Shown here in pieces: positions 9,501 through 20,190 of a stretch of 64,000 nucleotides of DNA. The stretch is from Hypomyces perniciosus (taxonomy: Eukaryota > Ascomycota > Sordariomycetes > Hypocreales > Hypocreaceae): assembly GCA_008477525.1 (NCBI GenBank), contig SPDT01000013.1:1225501-1289500 (forward strand), written 5' to 3'. Below the pieces are notes generated by a model. It saw nothing but the letters and a program-made list of their open reading frames with translations, was not told the origin of the DNA and searched no databases. A program made the position numbers and the translations under genes. How positions within the stretch are numbered: position 1 is the first letter of the stretch; every line of letters starts with the position of its first letter.

Positions 9501-11420
9501 TTTAACCTATTAAAGGAAAAGAAGTCAGTTTACTTTAAAGAGGCTGCTGCTTTAGGCAGTAGCGACAATAACAATAACGCCCTTTACGCGCAGGCGCGTA
9601 AAGGCTGGAAAGCTTTTAAAGAATAGTTATTACAGTAATAGGATATACCTTTATAGCTGGCAGCCTATAAGCCAGAATTAACCGGTTTCCTGTATTCTTA
9701 TATATTTTATTCTAGTAACTATATATCTATTAAGTTTAACAGTACTTTAAAGTATTTAAAGTGCTGCTGTAATAAGGCTTTAATAAGCCTATTGGCAAGT
9801 ATAAAGTTAATAGAAAAATAGGAAACTATAAATAATCCTTTTTAGTATTCCTATTAAAGCTATATATTTTATATATTAATATAATATAAGCGAGTATTAA
9901 TTTATATACTTGCTTTAATTATAAAATATATAATTAATTAATTATTATAATTAATATTCTAATTAGCGCCAGGGGTTAAATTTTATCTTTTAGAAAAGGC
10001 AATATAAACTTATAGCCTTTTTTGCTATTTAAATAAAGGCAAGCAGCTTAGCTTTTATTATTAATATAGTGATAGTGCTTTAATATATTGCATTTTATAG
10101 GATAAAGCCTAAGAAAAGTATAATAAAATACCCTTAAAATAATCTCTAAATATCTATATTATTAGTAAAGGAAGTATCGCTTAAAGCAGTTAAAACTTAT
10201 ATTGCTCTTTTCCTTTTATATTAAAGAGCTAGGAAATATTATATGTATAAATAGTAGATTAGCTAGTTAACTGCTTTAAAGTGCTCTTTATTAAGGTTAA
10301 TTAGAAACTGTAATAAAGCTAAGGCGCTGTAAGCTATATTAAGCTTTATGATAATAGCTATATAAAGCATTAAGCCTACTTTCTTTTAATATATTTTAAT
10401 AATTACTTTTAAAGCTTACAATATACTTTTCCAGAGCTTTATAATAGGTATTAGAATTATAGGAAGCTATATTCCTTTATTAAGCCTGAATTGTTTTGCA
10501 ATTTTCTTAAAATAGGTCTTATAGGAAAGGTATATCCTATACTTTATATAGTTTTAAGTAATCTTAATCTTTAAAAACTACTATATATCTCTTTTACTAT
10601 AAAGCTTATACTTTACTTTTAAAGTATTTAATAGCTTAGTGTAAAGAGCTTAATTATTATAATAATATATAATTAAGATATTATTTATATAGAATATAAT
10701 AAAAATCTTTTAAGCTTTATTATAAAAGAGATAAGGCTTTTTAAAGTTTAAGATTAACCTTTATTGCCTTAAAGTTAAAGATAGTTTATTAAACTACAGT
10801 TTTAATAAATCCTTTAAGCTATATAAGGCTTTCGCGAGCTTTGAATAGACATTTAGCTGCTTAAAACCTTTAAAGGGCTTATATATAACTGGTTTTAAGT
10901 TTTTATCCCTTAAAGTATTAAGAAAAGTATTCTTAATATTATACTACTTTAATTTAAAGTTAAATTTTACTGTAAAAGCAATAAATATATAAAAAGAATA
11001 TACTGCTAATATAGCTATATATATACTCTTTATAGTAAAGCGCTTTTATAAGTCCCTATAGACTATAAAGTAAGCTTTATAGTATTTTAGATTTCTATTT
11101 TAATTAAATTTATAAGTAAAAACTTAATATACTAGTAATAGCTTTATTATTACCTTTAAGTATAATATCTTTTATTAGGTTCTTTTTATATATAAAGAGT
11201 TAATTTTATTATATACAGTTTACTTAAACTTATCTTTAAGTAGGTATTTTATAAACTCCTTTTAGTCTTTTAGCGATTTCGCTAAGTCTTTTTAGTAAAT
11301 AATTAATTTATTAAAAGCTATACTTTTTTAAAAGGAAGATTTTCAGTTTATTACTATATTAAAAACAGTAAATACTATTTCTGCGCTTTTTAATTTATTA
11401 TTTATTAGCTTTTATTAATT
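9500..11420 (-). pseudogene. Copia A reverse transcriptase and RNase H remnant
   Basis: On the minus strand I read a segment ending GFKQLNVY--L-KALYSLKDL, which matches 'GFKQPG-VYRLRRALYGLRQ' of Copia RT. About 150 bases further on FYINNILI matches the 'FYVDDIL' catalytic box, with both Asp changed to Asn. Downstream follow a readable connection domain and a degraded RNase H. These enzymes copy the element RNA into DNA. Stops at former Trp, Gln and Arg codons destroy the frame. The homologous segment of copy B is at 26900-28600. Confidence 0.85.
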
Positions 11421-12399
11421 AGGCAGTAATTAAGATAATCTTAAATTAAAGAGCTTAGTAATTATTAAATATATACTAGGCTTATTATCTTTAAAAGTAG
11501 TGCTTAAAGTGCGCGTTTTAGTTTTATATATTAAGAGATATTTATTAGCCTTTTTCGCGGGTTACTTCCTTTAAAGTCTTAAGCTTCTATAAATATTAGC
11601 TACTGCTTTACTGCTTAAAGGATTATTAGCTAGCATTTCCTTAAAAGTTTACTTTTCTTTTATAAAAGTAAGTAAGTTTTTTATATATTAATCTACTTTT
11701 AGCCTTAATAGACTATCCTCCTTTATTAAGTTATATACTATTAATATATAAGGCTATTCTTCTGCTATATCCCTTTTTGCAGAGAGGGGTAGGTTATTCG
11801 CTAAAGTATTGCCTAAGGTTCCCGTTAATGCGCTAGTATTATCTATAAAGATTAACTATTCTAGGGTAGCCTTTAATATTTAAAGACTAAAAGGTCTTTT
11901 TAAGTGTACTAGTAGTTTACTTAAAGTATTTATTAAACTATCTTTAATGCTTTATATCTCTATTACCTTTAAAGGTATATTTTCTTTTTTTGTATTACCT
12001 ATAAAGGTATTCTTTACTGCAGGAATATATATGAGAAAGAGTTTAAATTCTAGCTTATTTTCTTTAACTTTATTAAACAGTTTATTTAATTTAACTATAA
12101 AGAATTTATCTATAATTTTTTTATTACTATTAAAGAAGTAAGTTTTATTAAACTATATATTCTTTATAATAATTACTTTTACTAGGCAGGGTAATTAAAT
12201 GCAATATATATTATTTGCAGTATAGCTAATAAGATATCTAATTAGCCCCTTAGGTTTAGTCTTAAATTCTCTTTTTTTCTGGCTAGCCTTGCAGTCTCTA
12301 TTAAGTATATAGGCGCGGCAGCTATATATATAAAGACTGCTTTAATCTGGCTATAAGTCTATAGAAGGCTCTTTTATTAAAAGGGGCGCAAAGTCGCGG

Positions 12400-13150
12400 A
12401 ACTATTACTCCAATTTATCAATAGGTAATATTATATTAAGGCTGCGTATAGGACTTATATTAATAATATACGCTGCAGCTTTTGCGCTTTCAGGCTATAA
12501 GTCGGTTAAGAGACCTGCAGCTTCTAGCATTTTAATCGACTTATTTGTAACTTCCTGACCTGCCTGTTCTAAAGCGCCGTTTAGCTTATATATATAGGAA
12601 AGGGCAAGCTCTAGGATAATACCCTTTATATTAGCCTGGATTTAGAAGTATAATAAGCTTTTAACCGCAATTACAGCTTTTTTATTATCCTGCTTAAAAA
12701 AGTATATAGAGATATTATATTATATCTTTACTATACTTATAAAGTTAAAAAGAGCACTAAAAACAGTTTCTTATTCTTTATTTAATAAAAGGCATATATA
12801 TAACTATATAGTATATTCTTTTTTAAGTATTAAAAGCCAGTTATCTTTATTATAGCCTTTAGGATAGTTTTAAAGATTTTAATATACTTTAAAGAATAGT
12901 TTTAGTGCTTATTTATTAGACAGTCTATAAAAGATAACCTATTTCGCGTATATAAGAGTATAAGCCTTATATTCTATATATATAGTTCCCTTAATGCATA
13001 TATTCCTTGTATTCTTTATAAGCGCTTTAAGCGCTTCTAGGCCTAAATATCTTAATTATAAATGCCAGAGCTGTTTAAAGTTATATTATAGTATTAGGGG
13101 ATTATATATTAGTCTTCTCCTGCTTTTTAATGCTATATAAATACCATAGT
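12400..13150 (-). pseudogene. Copia A integrase remnant
   Basis: The minus-strand translation contains GIILELALSYIYKLNGALEQ followed by an 'IKMLEAAGLL' segment. These match the 'GI--E-TAPYTPEQNGVAER' and 'AR-ML--AGLP' signature of the Copia integrase core, next to the last catalytic Glu. Then follows AAAYIINISPIRSLN, matching 'TAVYLLNR-P'. The position between gag and RT is the diagnostic Copia order. It is broken by stops. Confidence 0.9.
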
Positions 13151-13549
13151 CTGCGTTAGGAAAAACAAAAAAAACCATTAAACTGCTTAATATAGTATAT
13201 TTAGGGATAAGGGCAATATAAAGCGATAGGGGCTTATATGAAAGAAATAGAACATTATATTTATACTTTACTGTCCCTACAATAGTATTTAAACTAGCTG
13301 TACTGGTGCAAAGCGTATTATTGCACCCTATTAGCTAAATCCCTACTTTCTAAAGCTTTAATGAAAATATAATATTAATATAAAATCCTTTAACTATAGC
13401 TATATCTAAAAGCTTAATAGAGCGTGTTATTTTCTGATATAGATTATAGAGAGTATCCTTTAGCAGATAATAACCTTTTTTAATTATTAGATAGCTAGCT
13501 CCTTTTACTTTAATATAATCCTCTTCTATACTTAAGATAAAGGAGCTGG

Positions 13550-14970
13550 GAATAAAGTAATTCCTGCTATTTATAAAATAAATAGCACTATATATATTAA
13601 AAAGGGTACTTTAAAAGAGGCGGTAAAGTATATCTTATATATTAATATATATTAATACATTTATTAAGTATACTGCAGGGCTTGCATTTTCCTTATCGAT
13701 TAAGTGTAGGGAAATTAAAGCAGCTATAATAGTTAAAGCTATTTCTCTTTATACTAGGGCAGTAAGGTTAATACCCCTTTTACTAAACCTTTTGCAGGTA
13801 ACCTGCTATTTATTTTCTTACAGGCGCGCGTAAATCTCTGCAGCTTATTTAGGTATAAAAGCATATTTCCCTTTCTTATTAAGCCTTTTAGTAAGCGCAG
13901 TATATACTTTACTATAATTATCTAAAGGCTAAGTATACCTTTTAGGTCTATAAAGGCACTCTTTATTAATAAAAGGCTTTAAATATATATTGCTACTGCT
14001 TAATATATTATTAAAGCAGTTATTACATATTACATAAAAGCTATAAATATAGTTTTCTATATTCTTTAAAGTATTTAAAAAAAGCTATTTAAATTAATTA
14101 AAAGAGAAAATCTTATTTATTTTACTGCTTTTAATTAAGCTGTTTATATAGTATAAATAATAGGCAGTAAAGCTTAAGGTAAAGTATACTTTAATAGCTT
14201 TAAAGAAAGCTATTTAGGAAGCTATTTCTATAACCTTTAAAAGCTTATACTTTACTGTATTTATATAAATATACGCCTAGTAGGTATACTATACTTTTGG
14301 CCTAATATTCCTGCACTTTGCTTTATATAGTATATATTGGTAGGATAAATATACTTCCTTATATATTATATTTTTGCAAGGAGCTAGTTAATCTTTAAGC
14401 TTTTTAATAATTTAGCGAATAGTAAATTTAGCGTTGGAGTCCCTTTCGTTATTATAGGCTGCTCTAGTAGCAGTAGAGGCTAAGGCCGCGGCTTTAAGGT
14501 CTGCTAAGACTAAAGTGTAGATACTGGAGTTAACCGTCTTCTAGATCTAATTCAGGATCGCATCGCTAGCCTTCCCTTTCTCTTTATTTAAGGTAATATT
14601 AAACTGGTGCTCCTAGAGTATACTATTATAGTAAACAGAGATATTTACTGCAGAGGTATTAAGACTAAACTGTTATACTGTATACTCCTTTACTTCTATT
14701 AAAATAAGTGGCTTAATAGCAGGGAAATAGTTATTTAGCTAATCGGGGAGATTAGGATTAATCCTATTCTAGACCTTAGCAGTGGTTATATAGTTAGTTA
14801 AAATAGTGATCTACTTAATCTACTAGACTATTAATTCCAGTTTCGTGAAAGCGATATCCTTTGCGTTATCTATTATAGAAGATAGCTTTAATAGCTTAAA
14901 GGCAAGGGTAAAGGGTATAAGGAGAGATATAATATTGAAGTAGAAGTTTCTAGTAACTTTAATAGTTATT
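13550..14970 (-). pseudogene. Copia A gag remnant with zinc-knuckle trace
   Basis: Gag forms the particle that packages element RNA. On the minus strand near 13925-13980 a segment reads KECLYRPKRYT followed by PLDNYSK, which fits a 'C-C----H----C' knuckle with Cys and His codons changed to Tyr. Upstream, at 14420-14600, a patch of almost normal base composition gives an Ala-rich stretch. The same patch survives in copy D (59340-59530). The frame is otherwise full of stops. Confidence 0.65.
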
Positions 14971-14975
14971 ACTTA

Positions 14976-14985
14976 GGCTTATAAC
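14976..14985 (-). other. Copia A primer-binding site (half-tRNA type)
   Basis: Directly inside the 5' LTR the minus strand reads GTTATAAGCC. The reverse complement of the anticodon arm of eukaryotic initiator tRNA-Met reads GTTATGAGCC, so one G-to-A change separates them. Known Copia elements prime from a tRNA-iMet fragment cut in its anticodon loop. Confidence 0.75.
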
Positions 14986-15247
14986 TGTGGCGGAGCGCGG
15001 TATAGCTATATAGAGTATAGAGAGATAGGAAATAAAGCTTGATTTTATAAAAGAGAATATACTGTAGTGGCCTTGCTATATATACATATAGCTAATACAA
15101 AGAAGAAGCTGTGTGCAGTGCTGTAAGTGTTTATACTGTCTGATATATCGCTTACGCGATGTATATATTAGCTTGTATCTGCTTTGTAAGTAAATAAAAG
15201 CTCCTTAGCGCTAACAAGCGGTAGGCCCCGGCCTACTTAACCCAACA
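14986..15247 (-). repeat. Copia A 5' LTR, 262 bp
   Basis: Partner of the LTR at 8133-8395. The two differ mainly by transitions, and this one keeps the TGTGGCGG and CCCAACA ends. AAAGG at 15248-15252 follows. Confidence 0.95.
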
Positions 15248-16349
15248 AAAGGCTAATAACCTTTATTACTATATATTTATAATATAAGGCATTAAGCTTT
15301 TTAAAAGGCCAGGGAGTATTATAGTTATTAAAGTATAGCTAGACTTTATCTTTTACTTTATATCTTTTAAAGGGGCCTTGCTGCTAGTTTACAGAGTCCT
15401 TATAGCGTTATTATATAGCAGTAAATACTATTTAGGCAAAAGCAGTTACTCTTTCTAGTCTCTTAACTAATTCTTTAATAGCCTTCTCTTCCTAGTCTTT
15501 TAATTTAATAGCTTTATTTTCTTTTATATATAGCTACAGGGGTTTTATATAGTAGTTATATTTAAGGAAAAAGGGGCTTATTTAAATAGCTGTATATTTA
15601 CAGTTATTTAAAGCTAGTTACACTACTAAAGGAGGTCTCCTTAATCACTTTAAATGTAATTTATATATACTTTAAAGTATATTTAAATCTTTTAGTTACT
15701 CCTCTTTAGTCTACTATTAGTCTATAGGTAATATGCTATACTTAAGTATTACTAGGTTCCTGCTAATTTATAAAAAGCTTTTTAAAAGCAGCTAGTTTAA
15801 TTAAATCTTTACTCGCTGACTATAGATTAAAGTATTTTATAAAACTAATAATAATAATAAAAAAGCCTTTTTATATATACTTTTACCTTTATACTCTCTA
15901 TTACCTTAAAGGTAATATTTTTAATAAACTAGTTAATAATAACTCAAAGGTATTATACCTATATTAATCCTATAGGTAGTAGGTTAACTATAAAGTTTAT
16001 AGTTCAGTCACTATAAATATACTAAGGCATAGGTAATAGTAATTTTATATATACTGCAGTTATAAAGGAATTATTAAACTATACGATTAATTCCTAGCTA
16101 AAAGAACCTGAAGGAAATAATAGCTAAAGTTCTATTATAACCTAAATAGCCTAAGACTACAGCATTATATTCTACTTATATAATATAAATATATAGCGTT
16201 TCGCCTTCGTTTTTAGTTATCGCTAATACTTGAATATAGTCTTAGAATATTAGTCTTTATTCTTTATCGATTATATATTCCAATATCTATACCTTAAATT
16301 AAAGGTCTATAGGGAGGGAGCGCTTTTCCTTTTTAACTGTAGCATATAC
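15248..16349 (-). pseudogene. G3 integrase remnant (core to GPY/F module)
   Basis: This is the continuation of G3 on the right of Copia A. Close to the insertion the minus strand reads YKVKDKV-LYFNNYNTPWPFKKLNA, where the dash is a stop at the family's Trp. It matches the GPY/F module 'VGDKVWLS--NI-T-RPSKKLD' of Gypsy integrase. The reading then passes exactly across Copia A into 8127. Further upstream is degraded core sequence. TIR element 1 ends this piece at 16350. Confidence 0.85.
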
Positions 16350-16756
16350 TTTGTCGAGGGGGAATTGGCACTCCAAAACACACACACAACACACACACAC
16401 ACCTACACACAACGACTGGTATCGAGCGCGGTTCCCGCGCTCCTGACAGAACCACGAAGCGGCGATTGAGTAATATAGGGACTAAAAGATACTGCAGATC
16501 ATTTGATCATGATGCCAGCAGCCAAAAGCAACTAACAGTTACCTTTATACGCCGCAGCGGCTGTGTTCTCACAGGTGGGGTTATGTGTTGAAGGGGGAAG
16601 AAGGTTGCTCTTTATTAAACTAGGTCTATCTGTATGTCTTTATACTCCCGTGCTTTCCTAATCCAGTAGCTGCTTAAATAAGCGGCCAACCTTTCTCGGG
16701 TAAGCTAAAAGAAAAAGAAAGCGGGTGCGTTGGGCATGTCAGTTACCCCCGACAAA
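16350..16756. mobile_element. TIR-1: GC-rich inverted-repeat element, 407 bp
   Basis: A compact unit with matching inverted ends TTTGTCG and CGACAAA, flanked by the direct repeat ATAC (16346-16349 and 16757-16760). It has near-normal base composition and stands out sharply from its AT-rich host G3. A 420-bp copy lies at 54909-55328 with about the same sequence. It carries a (CA)n run near its left end and a perfect 8-bp hairpin (GAGCGCGG, loop TTC) after it. No transposase is present, so it must be non-autonomous. The superfamily is undecided: TSD could be ATAC, TAC or TA. Confidence 0.8.
16378..16413. repeat. CA-rich microsatellite in TIR-1
   Basis: Interrupted (CA)n run. The corresponding tract in TIR-2 (54939-54982) is about 13 bp longer, which accounts for the length difference between the copies. 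Confidence 0.9.
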
Positions 16757-16872
16757 ATACCTATTAATATACTAGGTCCTTTTAAATCATAAGGTTTGAC
16801 AGGTCTTATAGTTCTTTATTTCCGTTAAATACGCGTAATAAAGGGAGATTAATATCGCTATCCTTAGATCAC
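16757..16872 (-). pseudogene. G3 fragment between TIR-1 and G2
   Basis: A 116-bp piece of the region between RNase H and integrase of G3. The minus strand gives DSDINLPLLRVFNGNKEL, a plausible stretch of linker. It is bounded by the ATAC repeat of TIR-1 and by ATCAC, the left target duplication of G2. Confidence 0.7.
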
Positions 16873-17034
16873 TATCACGGTATACAGAACAGCAGGTTAA
16901 GGTAATATCTTTATTATGCCTTAAACAAGGCAAAAAGCTATAAGAATATAGTTCAAAGGTATAGGACTAAGTTATTATATAAAGATGCATATAATACTAA
17001 TACGTTATTAAAGGGCAGGTTTAATACTATAATA
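16873..17034 (-). repeat. G2 3' LTR, 162 bp
   Basis: Same 162-bp LTR as at 23043-23204 and 5417-5578. Plus-strand ends are TATCACGG and CTATAATA. Confidence 0.93.
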
Positions 17035-17049
17035 ATACCCCCCCCTTTT
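17035..17049 (-). other. G2 polypurine tract
   Basis: The minus strand reads AAAGGGGGGGGGTAT up to the LTR start. This gives the orientation of the element. Confidence 0.88.
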
Positions 17050-17900
17050 AAACTTTATTTACCCTTAAATAGCTATTCTAAAATTATATATATATTCTAA
17101 TCCTCTTATTATATTAATTCCATTATAAATAGCTGCTATATCGCGAGTCCAGCTAATTAGTTATCTTCCTTTTCTTAACTTAAGTAAGCAGGCTAGGCTT
17201 ATTAGGGTTTTTTATATAAAATTCTAAAACGGCAGCGTTTTATCCTTTCAGGTCTTTCGCGGGTTATTAGCTTAATATATAGTATTTCTAAGCTATATAA
17301 TAATATAGGCTACCTTATTATAGTAGTCGAGGATTTTATTAAATTTTTACCTTTCTATTACTTTATTTCTTTTATTTTCTCTTTTACGGATTTATCCTTA
17401 TATATTCTTATTCTTTTATTTATTCATAGTATTTTATTTTAGTACATATATTTATTAGCCTGTTTTATTAACTGCTAATAATTTAAAAAAAGAGTTATAA
17501 AATATAACGAAAATGCAGATATAATTAAAGAGTTTAAGTCAGTAAACTTAAAAGTATATATTAAGGATTTTATATAGGCCTACTTATTTATTATCTCTTT
17601 TCTTTATTAGGCGGTTTATTTTAAAGTATTTAATCTTTAACTATACCTTTTCGTTAACTATAAATTAATATAAATCCTCTTTTAATATATTAGCTGCAGC
17701 TTTATATTAGGTAATTAATTATAGTGTAAAGGCTTTTAGGTAATTTAAGATTTATTAAAAATATTTAATTATAATATTTACTTTATAGAAACTCTTTTTT
17801 AAGTAATAGATAAGTTTAGTAGGCAAGGGTTTAAAGGCTTAACTTTTAAGTATAAGTAAAAACTATAATTTATAAAAAATAGTAAAGTTCTTATTATTTT
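17050..17900 (-). pseudogene. G2 integrase C-terminal tail, degraded
   Basis: The segment between the integrase core and the polypurine tract. Short runs are readable on the minus strand (for example SWTRDIAAIYNGIN near 17130-17180), but I could not assign a GPY/F module or a chromodomain with confidence. The matching part of G1 is outside the window. Confidence 0.5.
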
Positions 17901-18119
17901 AAATATTTAATTACTTTTAGTAAACTCTATAAATAGTAATTAATTTATTTAATTATTTTAATAAAAATTTATAAACTGCTTAAAATACTGCTTTACCTTT
18001 ATATTTAACTATTTAATTTAGCTATTAATATTTAAATAATAGGCTAAAGAATATTTAGAGTAAATTTTAAATTATTAAAATAACTGCTTTTAAAATATAA
18101 ATATAAACTAAATACTTTA

Positions 18120-20190
18120 GTTTAATATCATTATATTTAAGGCTTTATATAAAATATAAATATATAAGATAAAGGCATTAGTAAATGCTTTAGTATTAAA
18201 TATACAGGTAATAATAAAATAATATATTTTTATAAAGCGGTATACTATTATAAAAATATTCTGATAGACTAAACCCTGTTAATTATAGTTAAGCAGTAAT
18301 ATAATATAGTCTATTAAAATAGTACTTTAAGCTTAGAATAGTATTAATAATAGTTTTAGGAATTTTAAAAAAGCAGACTTATTTAAGTTTATTTAAAAGT
18401 ATAGGTTATAACTTTTAATAAAAGTATTAATATTAGCTAATATTTATAATTATTAATATATATAGCTAAAAAAGTTTAGCATTTTTATTTATTTTAAATA
18501 TCCCTGTAGCCTAAAAAAGTATATTTAATATATAACTTATATTTTTACTTTATTTATTAGTAAAAGGAAAAGTTATTTTTAGTAATATATTTAATTACTG
18601 CAGATTTAAAAGTCTTATATTACTGCCTTTAAATTACTTTAAATACATTTAAGCTATTATTAAATAGCTAAGTCTTAAAGAGCCTATAGTATAATATTTA
18701 CTATATTTAATATTTTATAGGCTTTATTAATTATTCTATTAATCAATATCTTTAAGTTTAAAATTAAAGTATTAATTATTGCAGTAAAGAGGTTTTTATT
18801 ATTTATATTTCCTATAATATCAATATAGGTATAAAAGTTAAAGTAATTTTCTAGGAGTAAGGTTTTTTTTCTTTCTTTTAATTAGCTATTATCCTAGTTT
18901 AATTTTATTAAGATATTTACAAATCTCCTGCTTAATATATTAGGCTTTATTACTTTTAATTTAAGTTAATAAATAATTTAAAAATTATATTAGAATAGGA
19001 ATTTAAACTGATAGATTTCTTTTTAATTTAATGCTTTAATTGTTATAAAGTATTTTAGGTTTTTATAGTCTATAATAATTTTAAATTTATTTTCTATACT
19101 TTCAAGCTTAAAGTGTTATTTTTTTAATAATTTAATAATAGTTAATAGTTTTTTATTATAGATTTTATAATTATATTTAATAGGTAAATACTTTAATAAA
19201 AAATATACCATTAATTGCAAAATACTATTTTTATTATATTAACAAAGAATATTATTAAATATTTAGTTTAAGGTATTTATTTTTAAAACTATTTCTTTAT
19301 TATAATTAAGGAAAGTGAGGATGAAAGTGGTTATGAACTAGGTTTTAAAACAGTTAAATGCAGCAGTATAGAGTTTTGTTTAATTTTATAGTATATTTTT
19401 TCTTAAAAAGCTATTTAAAGGTTTATAGATATTAAAGAAGTCTTTAATAAACTGCTAATACAAATTCGCAAAACTTAAAAAGCATTAAGGTTTATAAAGG
19501 TTTAAAGGTCTCTTTTAACTTATAATTACAGCTATTTTTTTAAAGTTTATTTTAATGCTATTATTTATAATAATTAAGTTAAAGTACTTTATTTTTATTA
19601 TTTTAAATTTATATTTTTTAATATTAACTTAAAGACCTATATTAATTAATTTATGTATAACTTTTTATATATATTATTAATATTCCTTTTATATACCTAA
19701 CTAAATTAAAATATTATTAATGTAAGCTATATAAATTTTATTAAGTAAATTATATAAAGTATAGTTAATATAATATTAAAAAGAGGCTAAGGCGTTATAA
19801 AGGTTAAAAAGTATAATACAGGTTTTAAATAGCCTAAATTAAATTATAAAAGCTGTCTTTTATTTATATTCTTTTATGATTTTAGCTTTATTAAAGGCAG
19901 CTATTATATCTAGTTTAATATAAAATCTAATATTATATAAAGTATTTAATATTTTTTAAATTAATAGTAATAAATAGTAATTTTTTTAGTAATATTGTTA
20001 AGGCTTTAGTAATTTTAATAAATATAAATACCTCTTTTAGGTTTTATAGTAAAGAGTAGGGGGGCAGTATATTTTACTTTAAATTCTTTAATAAATCCGT
20101 TAGCTAAGTTTTTATTTAACCATTTTCTTATAACCTAGAGTTTATTTAATAATATTAAGCGGTCTGTTTAATCTAGTAGTTCCTTTTTTA
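18120..20190 (-). pseudogene. G2 pol remnant: RT, RNase H, integrase
   Basis: Homologous to G1 220-2290, in the same order, with more transitions. The RT thumb motif is recognisable near 19450-19490 and the N-terminal RT block near 20080-20140. Stops are denser than in G1. Confidence 0.85.

Larger units (their letters stand above)
8133..15247 (-). mobile_element. Copia A: full-length Ty1/Copia element (7115 bp)
   Basis: A complete Copia-type LTR retrotransposon on the minus strand, with its 3' LTR at 8133-8395 and its 5' LTR at 14986-15247. It is flanked by an exact AAAGG duplication and bisects the integrase tail of G3. Element order on the minus strand is gag with zinc knuckle, protease region, integrase, reverse transcriptase and RNase H, with integrase before RT as the Copia order requires. 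A low-complexity tail precedes the polypurine tract. It is the least mutated of the four copies in the window, with GC-richer patches at about 8830-9130 and 14420-14600, but no long frame survives. Confidence 0.95.

Noticed and set aside
11947..12141. 64-codon plus-strand open frame
   Set aside because: It is antisense to Copia A between integrase and RT, is Leu/Phe/Ile-rich as expected from AT-rich DNA, and has no homologue in the opposite-strand copies.
16350..16756. Reading the GC-rich units as solo LTRs (TGTCG to CGACA)
   Set aside because: The 5-bp flanks of such an LTR (TACTT and AAATA; TATTT and AAATA) do not repeat, whereas ATAC and ATAT do repeat if the ends are taken as TTTGTCG and CGACAAA.
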